From assembly GCA_020746995.1 (NCBI GenBank), contig JAGPXD010000003.1, positions 5,022,001 to 5,086,000 on the forward strand: a stretch of DNA of 64,000 bases, given 5' to 3'. This document shows positions 56,237 to 64,000 of this stretch, piece by piece. The DNA is from Plectosphaerella cucumerina. Lineage: Eukaryota; Ascomycota; Sordariomycetes; Glomerellales; Plectosphaerellaceae. The position numbers were made by a program, and so were the translations under genes. Each line of letters opens with the position of its first letter. The stretch's first letter is position 1. The notes below the pieces were generated by a model, which was given only the letters and a program-made list of their open reading frames with translations, did no database searches and was not told the origin of the DNA.

Positions 56237-57744
56237 ATGACAGCTCAAGTCCCGGCCATTGTGAGACGATGACGTCCTTGCCACACCTCCCCTAGCTAAC
56301 CTTCGACAGGTGCTCGACCGACTGAGCGAGCGAGCCAAGAACACCCTCGACATCGTTGCCAAGTTTGTTGAGGAGGAATGTATCCCGTGAGTGAGCACAC
56401 AGAATCGAACCCCTTACAGACCCTGACACGAAAGAAGCGCCGACCCCGTGGTTGAGGCCCTGACTGGTGAGGGCGACGCGAGATGGACCGGCCACCCCGC
56501 CATCATCGAGGACCTCAAAGCCAAGGCCAGGATGCTCGGTCTCTGGAACATGTTCCTCCCCAAGGGCCACTACAAGGAGTCGCCCGGCTTCACCAACCTC
56601 GAGTACGGCCTGATGGCCGAGTGGCTGGGCAAGTCCTCGGTCGCCTCCGAAGCTGTCAACTGCTCGGCGCCCGATACGGGCAACATGGAGGTGCTGGCCA
56701 AGTACGGCAACGACGCTCAGAAGGACCAGTGGCTCAAGCCCCTGATGGAGGGCAAGATCCGGTCGGCCTTCCTGATGACGGAGCCCGACATTGCCTCGTC
56801 GGATGCGACCAACATCCAGATGCAGATCCGCAAGGAGGGTAACGAGTACGTGCTCAACGGCTCGAAGTGGTGGTCGAGCGGCGCCGGTGACCCCCGCTGC
56901 TCCATCTACATCGTCATGGGCAAGACGGACGCGAAGAACCCGGATACCTACAAGCAGCAATCGGTTATCCTTGTGCCCGCCAAGACTAAGGGCATCAAGA
57001 TTCACCGCATGCTCAAGGTGTTTGGTTACGACGATGCGCCCCATGGCCATGGCCACATCACTTTTGACAATGTGCGCGTGCCCGCGAGCAACCTGGTCCT
57101 GGGCGAGGGCCGCGGCTTCGAGATTATCCAGGGCCGCCTGGGTCCCGGCCGCATTCACCACGCCATGCGCACCATCGGAGCAGTGAGTGGTCCAGGACCA
57201 TCTCATCACAAGTCACCAAGCTAACAAACACCAGGCCGAACGCGCCCTGTCCCTCATGATCGGCCGCATCAACGACCCCAGGAAGCAGCCCTTCGGCAAG
57301 GTCCTGTCCGAGCAGGGCGTGATCCTCGAATGGGTAGCCAAGTCGCGCATCGAAATCGACGCAGCGCGTCTCGTCGTCCTCAACGCCGCCATCAAGATGG
57401 ACGAGCTCGGCGCCAAGCGCGCCCTGAAAGAGATCGCCGAGGCAAAGGTGCTGGTGCCGCAGATGGCGCTGACGGTCATCGACCGCGCGATCCAGGCGTT
57501 CGGCGGCGCGGGCGTGTCGCAGGACACGCCGCTGGCCTACTCGTGGGCGCTGATCCGGACGCTGCGCTTCGCCGACGGGCCGGACGAGGTGCACCTCCGC
57601 CAGCTGGGGAGGAACGAGAGCAAGAGGTCGGCGCAGATTGCCGAGACGCTGGAGAGGCAGCGCAAGAGGACGCAGGAGCTGCTGATTGCGTACAAGACGA
57701 AGATTGCGCAGCCGGGGACCAAGATTGACCGGTCCAAGCTGTAG
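56237..57744 (+). CDS. Acyl-CoA dehydrogenase, ACAD10/11 type, with peroxisomal SKL tail
   Basis: An FAD enzyme introducing the 2,3-double bond in acyl-CoA during beta-oxidation. Exons are 56237-56260, 56310-56386, 56438-57182 and 57235-57744, giving 451 residues. The first exon codes only MTAQVPAI. Landmarks are FLMTEPDIASSDATNIQ (FAD and substrate binding), GSKWWSSGAGDPRC, the DNVRVPASNLVLGEGRG loop, GRLGPGRIHHAMR and FGGAGVSQDTPLAYSW. The C-terminal catalytic region reads RFADGPDEVHLRQLGR, the form seen in ACAD10/11 relatives. The last three residues are Ser-Lys-Leu, the canonical type 1 peroxisomal targeting signal, and the N-terminus has no evident mitochondrial presequence. A peroxisomal or glyoxysomal location is therefore likely. 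Acyl chain preference is unknown. Confidence 0.92.
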
Positions 57745-59281
57745 GATGCTAGTGTTACATGAGTCGTGGAGTGTGTGGAATATGATCTTGTTCGTTCGGT
57801 GACCTGGATGGGACGGACAGCCGGCGATCGTGCGATGTCGTGGATGGTTGTCTCGGTGATGGCGGTGCGGTCACGGTGGAACGTACATTCCAGCATGCGG
57901 CACTGGCTGCTATTGATCGGCCCGGCCGATGGCCACGTCGCGCGCTGATGTCGTCAATGCAGAGTCAATGGATGGCTGGGAGAAGAGGAGAGACAAGAAG
58001 CGGGCCGGGGGCGGTGGTTTCTTTCCAGGGGACCCTTTGGCATTCCAGTTGGCGTACAGAGGCCCGACTGTGACCTGGAGACCCCTGCTGCTTCCCTGCG
58101 TCTAGCAGCGTCCCCCCTTGCCAGAACCCTGAAGATGGGGTTTCACCAGGCTGAATGTGTCCTGGAGTCTTGCTGCTTTAGGGGAGGTGAGCTGAGCCTC
58201 AGCCACCTCAGTTCAGTTCATCTTGAGGACGTGCCTTGATCTGAAGTTGTCCCCTATTCACACCAACCAAGAGTACAGCTGGATTTTTGTCCTTGTGGTC
58301 AATATCTGGTTTGTCAGGGTGTCTTTCGAGTGGGGGATCTACATCACAGTGCAGCGGGATATATGCAACCTGTCTTGGGCGTATGTACCGTGACGAGATG
58401 GGGGTCAGTCTGCATCGGCTCCGATCAACTCGCTCCTCCGACATCTGCCTTGCCTCACGTAGAACGTCAGTCCCCCTCGTGATCTATTCTGTAACCTACT
58501 GGAGATATGGTGTGCGGATGTCTCAACATCGCAGTAGTGCAGGGTGTTGGCATCGGGTACGAGTCCTCGTACACCAAGTCAACCTGCCTGATCTTGCCCC
58601 GCCTTGGGCGTACACTCGCCAGTTCTTGGCGTTGGGGTCCGTCATCTTGAAATCTCCGGCGACGTGACCCCTTGAAGTCCGACGAACCAGGCCTCCCTAT
58701 CAACGCCGTGACCGCTCCCGAGACAAGACGGGGAGTCCGCCTGCAACGGCAACCTCAGAAGCCAGTTTCGCGCCCGGCCAAGATGAATTAGGCCTCACGT
58801 GGTGCGGGGGCGGGTCGTGCTAAACTGAACAAGGCGCCTGACGCGCCCCCGAAAGAGCCTCTCACGTCGACCATCGGGGGCATGTTGCTTCAGTTCTGCC
58901 GCGACGCCCAGGTCACCCGCACACCATCCAGCGAATCCACACGCATCTCTGGGCAACTCAAGCCCGCCTTGCCCGCCCTTGCCCGCCCAGGACCCTTCAA
59001 GTTCCACCCTCCATATGTGGACCGACGTCACCGCGTATCCACCCCGCCTGCAATTTACTGCCTGCCTGACACTCGGACTGTGGACATTGAGGAGGTCGTC
59101 TTGGCCGCCATGAATCGGACGGATACACACCGACTTCTCGTCGCACCCTGATGTCTCCCATCGTATAAGACCCAGGCGCGTCACCTGCGTCTGTCTGTCT
59201 GGAGCAGCCGCCGCCGACGACTTTTCAAGGCGACACACTGGCGCTGCGCTCCCAACGGCAGTCTCTTTGCTCGCCGCCGAC
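57745..59281. promoter_or_regulatory. Intergenic region upstream of the MFS transporter gene
   Basis: A 1.5-kb stretch between tandem plus-strand genes. Near its end are three GCCCGCC units (58962-58988) and a TATAAG element at 59165-59170, about 110 bp before the transporter ATG and placed as a TATA box could be. No supportable ORF is present. Confidence 0.4.
58962..58988 (+). repeat. Three tandem GCCCGCC units
   Basis: Three GCCCGCC motifs at roughly 10-bp spacing, separated by TT or CTT, in the upstream region of the MFS gene. Confidence 0.6.
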
Positions 59282-61567
59282 ATGACCGACGCGACAGCAA
59301 CCTCGACCCCGGCCGCCTCGGCCTCCTCCTCGTCCTGGTATAAGCCATGGGGCAAGAAACAGCCCCAGGGTGCTGAACAAGGCGCGGAGAAGAAGACGCG
59401 CAAACACCCGAAATGGAGTATGGGCGTCCTCAACGACCCGGAGACCATCGAGGTGCCAGGTGCATAGCCTTCTCTTCAGACATGCGAAAGCCAATACTGA
59501 CATCTCTCCTACTCAGGATCCGTGCTGCTGCTCGCGAGCCACAAGAACCAGCCCCTGGGCATGCGCCATGCCCCCGCGAGGAACTCGCACTCGACTATCC
59601 CTACGGGCTTCTTCGACCCCGAGCCAGAGCCAGAGCCCGTTCCCGACCCGCGCGATGATAAGAAGAAGACAAAGGACGGCAAATTCATCCTCGACCCCCA
59701 GCCCGAGGACTCGGCCAATGATCCCCTCAACTGGCCCAAGTGGCGGCGCGACACGGCTCTTATCTCTCTCGGCTTCTACTGCATGGTCGGCGGCGGTATC
59801 ACCCCGCTATTGGCCGCCGGGTTCTACAATGTTGCCGATGACTACAACGTCAGCGTCGAGGACGTCTCGCTGACCACTGGTCTATACATGATGGGTCTCG
59901 GTCTTGGCTCCGTCGTCGCTTCGCCGACCGCCATCCTCTACGGCAAGAGGCCCGTCTACCTCTTCAGCGCCATCCTATTCATCGCGTCATCCATCTGGTG
60001 CGCTCTCTCGCCCACCTTTGGCTCCCTCGTCGCCGCGCGCGTCTTTCAGGGTATAGCCATCAGCCCCGTCGAATGTCTGCCCTCGGCCACCATCGCCGAG
60101 ATCTACTTCCTCCACGAGCGCGCCTACCGTATCGGCATCTACACCCTGCTGCTCCTCGGCGGCAAAAACCTCGTCCCCCTCCTCAGCGCAGCCATCATCC
60201 AGGGCCTCAGCTGGCGCTGGGTCTTTTGGATCATCTCGTTCATTGTTGCCTTTGGCCTTGTCATGCTGTTCTTCTTTGTCCCGGAGACTTTCTGGGACCG
60301 GAGCCCGACCCCACATGGCCATTCGCGAAGGACTTCGAGGCGACCGAGTTTCGTCCGCCGCATGTCGTCGAGGCATGGTAGCCAGCATACTGGTTCCCAC
60401 CACGATTTGAGCGGTGGTGTTGCCCCGCAGGCTGCGCCTGTCGACTCGACGGCTGAGCCTGAACATATTGATGGAAAGGTGACACACGACCAGCCGGCCG
60501 AGACACCATCGGAGCACCATCACAAGCACCTGCACGTGGGATTTGCAGGTATGGATGCTGATGACCAGCCAGCCGCTGCAGCCGAGCCGTCTCAACAGAC
60601 TTCCACCCCATCTCGCGGGGCCTCGGCAGCTGCAAACACAGAGGTGACTCCCGCGCCTTCGGACCACCCTGATCGCCAGCCCTCTCCATCCCTCACCGGC
60701 TCTGGCTACACTTCGGGGGGATACAGACCCGCGGAAGAAAAGATTGCCATGCCCACCGAGGTCTCGGGGCAGCCAGCGAGCATGGCCTACACCCACCGTC
60801 TACGGCACCAACCCCCGAAATCCTTCTCCCAGCAGCTTAAGGTGTGGAACGGACGTCTGAACCACGACAACTGGTTCAAGGTGATGCTCCGCCCCTTCAT
60901 CCTCTTCAGCTACCCGGCCGTCCTCTGGTCGACCGTCATCTATTCCTGCTCGGTGGGCTGGCTGATTGTCATCTCCAACACCATGAGCATGATCTACAGA
61001 ACCCCCGAGCCTTACGGTTTCACCCCCTTCCAAACCGGTCTCGTCTACCTGTCGCCCTTTATCGGCGGTATCCTGGGAACAGCGGTCGCCGGAAAGATCA
61101 GCGACGTGGTCGTCAAGATCCTCTCCCGCCGCAACGGTGGTCTGTACGAGCCCGAATTCAGGCTCGTCATGGCCATCCCCATCACCATCACGACTGTGAT
61201 CGGTCTTATTGGCTTTGGATGGTCTGCTGAGGCGGGGAACCACTACATGGTGCCAACGGTTTTTTTCGGTATCGTTTCTTTTGGGTGCTCCCTCGGCTCG
61301 ACGACTGCCATCACCTTCTGCGTCGATAGCTACCGACAGTACGCCGGAGAGGCCTTGGTGACGCTGAACTTTAGCAAGAACGTCCTCCACGGCCTTGCGT
61401 TCAGTCTCTTCGTCACGCACTGGATGGCCGCTGAAGGGTCCAAGAGCATGTACATGTGGCTCGGAATCATACAGCTTCTGCTGTGTCTGTTCTCGATCCC
61501 AATGTATATTTACGGCAAGCGGGCACGCATGTGGACGGTGCGGAGGAACATGATGGAGAAGTTTTGA
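59282..61567 (+). CDS. Major facilitator superfamily transporter, Hol1-like (DHA1)
   Basis: An MFS proton antiporter resembling yeast Hol1, which takes up polyamines, histidinol and other cations. Exons are 59282-59459 and 59517-61567 (57-bp intron, GTGCAT donor, CTCAG acceptor), giving 742 residues. An N-terminal cytosolic region contains the TIPTGFFD motif, an alternating Glu-Pro run (EPEPEPEPVPDP) and DPLNWPKWRRD before the first span, as in DHA1 proteins. Six spans follow, including LYGKRPVYLFSAILF. A central loop of about 170 residues is rich in Ser, His, Pro and Thr, longer than usual. Six more spans begin at LRPFILFSYPAVLWS. The C-terminus ends GKRARMWTVRRNMMEKF. Plasma-membrane location is inferred from the family; the substrate is uncertain. 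Confidence 0.87.
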
Positions 61568-62195
61568 TTATCTGCGGCATTTTCCCTACCGTTCTCTAGC
61601 ATTATAGAAGATTGCATGCATACATACAACGTACGCCATTCCAGACACCTTGTCGTGCCATGTGTTGAAGCGAGGTGTGGCGATGCATTGAGTCGGGACC
61701 CAGCCCAGGCAAGAGCGGCAAGTACCTAACCCACTTCAACCCCCCCGGCCCAATTCCCCTGGCCGCACCACCCCCCTGCACTTTCCAACCGCACCCATGT
61801 TGCCCAGCCGACGACGAAACTTTGTTTACTTCCCAACCCACTCTCCCACCCCGGCCAGCCTTCGTGCACTTTTTCACAGACAATCACGCAGACCAGGAAC
61901 CCTGTCCCCCGTCCGGCTCCAGAACCCAACGTCATAAACACGCCCAGTCATACAGACCCAGCAAGCGTATAGAAAAACACTTTCCATCCCCTCCCTCCAT
62001 CCCGTCAACCAGTTCATCGTCCTTCACACCACCACATACACACACTCGAGATTCCTCCCAGCACAATCAACTCGATTCTCTCTCTCCCGCCGCCCCTGCC
62101 GCGAGACAAAACTGCCACCCGCATACTCCCCAGCAGCCCCCGGCGCATCTCACCTGCTCCCTTACCAAAAAATCCACTTCAGATCGCCAATCGCA
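61568..62195. promoter_or_regulatory. spo12 promoter and C/A-rich 5' leader
   Basis: A 628-bp stretch. From about 61735 to the spo12 ATG the plus strand is rich in C and A with CACACA and CCCTCC runs, typical of a fungal leader. A plus-strand frame of 248 codons (61675-62421) runs through it and overlaps spo12 out of frame; its composition is explained by the C/A bias. Confidence 0.45.
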
Positions 62196-62640
62196 ATGTC
62201 TGCCCTCACACCCAAGGACATCAACGCCCCCGTCGGCGCCGAGAAGCACCTCGCGGCTGACGGCAAGGGAGATGTTAAGAGCATGGAGTACCACCGCCAG
62301 ATGCTTCAGAACAAGATGGCGCGAGAGGAGTACGTCGCCCGCCCTGTCGCAAACGGGAGTCGCATCGTCTAACCCTTCCACAGGTCTTCCACCTACATCT
62401 CGCCCTCGGACAACATCATGAGCCCCTGCACAGCCAAGCTCACTGCCCTGCGGAACAAGCAGATCTGGAAGTAAGCGCACACACCCCAACTCCTTACATG
62501 CGCAGCACGAATCCTGACTTCTCCCCCCCTCCAGAGTCAAGCCCAAGTCCCTCTTCGCCCAGACCTCCTCTAAGAAGCTCCAGGGCGCCGACATCTTCGG
62601 TATCAGGACACCCTCCCCGCCCAAGGACGGCAGCGCGTAG
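62196..62640 (+). CDS. spo12: Spo12-like mitotic exit regulator
   Basis: Spo12 is a small nuclear protein of the FEAR network that helps release the phosphatase Cdc14 at anaphase. The gene was assembled from three exons: 62196-62329, 62384-62470 and 62535-62640 (introns of 54 and 64 bp), giving 108 residues. The family signature is plain at residues 48-64, TYISPSDNIMSPCTAKL. It carries the two Ser-Pro sites (Ser51 and Ser58) that are cyclin-dependent kinase targets in yeast Spo12. Two further S/T-P sites lie near the C-terminus (RTPSPP). The rest is polar and probably disordered. Convergent with rbg2. Confidence 0.88.
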
Positions 62641-62991
62641 GCCTCCCCCGGGCGGCGCGTCGCTTGGGTTTTTGTTGTCCTTTACCAACTTGTTCATAAA
62701 GATGGGGCGCTTCACAAATCAGGCTTGTTTTTTTTACCTTCATGCCGGGCAAGGAAAGACACGTCCGACCCGAGGGGTTCGGGATCGTCGTCACGGAACA
62801 TTAGGGACCGGAGCACTGGCGTTTGGGCACCGATGACCAACTTTTTGTTTTCCTTTTGCTCTTGCTGCATCCTTGGTAGGATAGGGATAGAGGGGCTCCT
62901 CTCCTCGCAATGACATGACATGATATGAGATTACTTGGGTTGCCGATGTGTGAGTGTGTGTATTTTGCTACCGCGTGTCCAGCGCTTCCTC
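62641..62991. other. Convergent intergenic region spo12 / rbg2
   Basis: A 351-bp stretch between convergent stops with T-rich runs on the plus strand (TTTTTTTT near 62730). It should hold both 3' UTRs. Confidence 0.45.
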
Positions 62992-64000
62992 TCACGCCTT
63001 CCATGCCGTCACAATGTACACCACATCCTCGTCGGCGAGCGGGTGCGTCAGACCAACCCTCTGCGGGACGTGCCTCGCGCTCGCGCCCCAAACGTATGCA
63101 AACTTGAACGTGTCCTTGAGCGTCCTGTGGATCTTGTCACACACATCCTCGACGGTGCTGTTGCTGCGGACGATGAGGGCCTCGCCAAAGTTGGGCTCGA
63201 TGCCCTTGCGCTTGGTGTAGATGCGCATCAGCTTGAGCTCCTGCCAGCACCGCTCGACAACGTCCTGCACGCCCAGGTCGAGCTCACAGCTCATGACGGC
63301 CGTGTACGGCTCGCGCGCCAGCTTGTCGAGGAAGTCGAGCGAGACCGAGTCGATCTTGTTGTACACGTACAAGCACTTGATGTACTTGCGGTGGTCCTTC
63401 ATGATGACGTCGATCAGGTCGTCCACGGTTGCGTCCTCGTCGCGGATCAGCACCTCGCAGTTGAGGATCTTGTAGTCACGGAGGACGCCGTAGACCATCC
63501 TCTCTTCCAGCCGCTTCGGTGGGCTTTGGAAGGTGATCTTCATGCCGCCTGCCTTCTTGATCTTAAGGTAGATGTTTCTGGGATGGGTCAGCCAGGGGGG
63601 CGGCGTTACGGGGGGTGCGCACAACGTACGGGATCTCGCGGTTGAGTCGGATACCAACAGCATAGAGTTCAGCCTCCAGCAACGACCTCTGCTCCGCCCG
63701 TTTCGTCGCGTCCAGAACCATGACAATCATGTCACTCGTCTTGGCCGCCGAAATGACCTGTCGTCCTCTTCCCTTGCCCTCGGCGGCGCCCTCGATGATA
63801 CCGGGAAGATCGAGCAGCTGAATCTCGGCACCGCCGTACTCCAGCACACCGGGGATGGCTGTGAGCGTTGTGAAGGCGTACGAGGCCACCTCTGACTTCG
63901 TCTTGGTGACCTTGGACAAGAAGGTCGATTTTCCTACTGATGGGAAGCCGACGAGCGCTATTCTTGCGTCACCGCTTTTACTGACATCGAAGCCGGCTCC
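62992..64000 (-). CDS. rbg2: Translation-associated GTPase Rbg2/DRG2 (5' end outside the window)
   Basis: Rbg2 (DRG2) is an Obg-class TRAFAC GTPase that works with Gir2/DFRP2 on ribosomes, especially under amino acid stress. Exons visible are >64000-63630 and 63577-62992; the 52-bp intron has a GTACGT donor and CCCAG acceptor. About 318 residues are present and roughly 50 N-terminal residues are missing. G1 is GFPSVGKST, the switch region is SYAFTTLTAIPG, G3 is DLPGIIEGAAEGKGRG and G4 is NKID in LYVYNKIDSVSL. The C-terminal TGS domain ends VGLTHPLADEDVVYIV. The YAFTTLT form and QRSLLEAEL point to Rbg2 instead of Rbg1, which has YEFTTLT and a different linker. Confidence 0.93.

Noticed and set aside
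50323..61567. GMC oxidoreductase, hydrolase, acyl-CoA dehydrogenase and MFS transporter as a biosynthetic cluster
   Set aside because: There is no backbone enzyme or cluster-type transcription factor, and the ribosome gene loc1 sits among them. The members look like independent metabolic genes.
61675..62421. A 248-codon plus-strand frame overlapping spo12
   Set aside because: It lies in the C/A-rich leader and overlaps spo12 out of frame; its His/Pro/Ser content reflects that bias.
63855..63885. Ala replacing the usual Glu in the switch region of the DRG-type GTPase
   Set aside because: The YAFTTLT form is normal for the Rbg2 branch, so it is a subfamily marker and not a lesion.

Overview
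The window reads as nuclear DNA of a filamentous ascomycete (Pezizomycotina, most likely a Sordariomycete). It is GC-rich. Genes carry many short introns, mostly 45-90 bp, usually with GT donors and CTAAC/CTGAC-type branch sites. They match fungal versions of conserved eukaryotic proteins, and fungus-restricted families such as DUF3176 are present. I reconstructed 21 protein genes, two of them cut by the window edges, with 47 introns. All splice sites were inferred by eye from reading-frame continuity and family conservation. I saw no tRNA, rRNA, CRISPR, transposon or RIP-degraded repeat.

Layout. 1-10.6 kb: exocyst Sec8 (partial, +), then Ytm1, CBP80 and GSK3 kinase (all -). 10.6-20.5 kb: a 9.9 kb interval with no supportable protein gene. 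20.5-23.8 kb: Vps68 and Knr4/Smi1 (-). 23.8-27.3 kb: a second gene-poor stretch. 27.3-36 kb: a DUF3176 membrane protein (-), a Werner-type 3'-5' exonuclease (-) divergent from LSM5 (+), Rpb11 (-) convergent with LSM5, and an orphan disordered protein (-). 36-45 kb: vacuolar cation-chloride cotransporter Vhc1 (-) divergent from an Avt3/4-type vacuolar amino acid transporter (+). 45-48 kb: the cohesin loader Scc4/Mau2 (-) with a long polyglutamine tract. 50-58 kb: a secreted GMC oxidoreductase (+), a YheT/Eht1-type alpha/beta hydrolase (+), Loc1 (-) and an ACAD11-type acyl-CoA dehydrogenase ending in the peroxisomal signal SKL (+). 59-64 kb: a Hol1-like MFS transporter (+), Spo12 (+) and the GTPase Rbg2 (-, partial).

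These are mainly housekeeping genes, each transcribed separately. RNA and ribosome functions recur: cap binding, Lsm, Pol II, exonuclease, Ytm1, Loc1 and Rbg2. Membrane trafficking and vacuole functions recur too: Sec8, Vps68, Vhc1 and Avt3. I found no biosynthetic cluster and no clearly new multi-gene system. The points most worth following up are three GC-AG introns that conserved protein sequence requires, the large ORF-poor interval, a palindromic octamer seen only in non-coding stretches, the SKL-tailed acyl-CoA dehydrogenase and one orphan gene.
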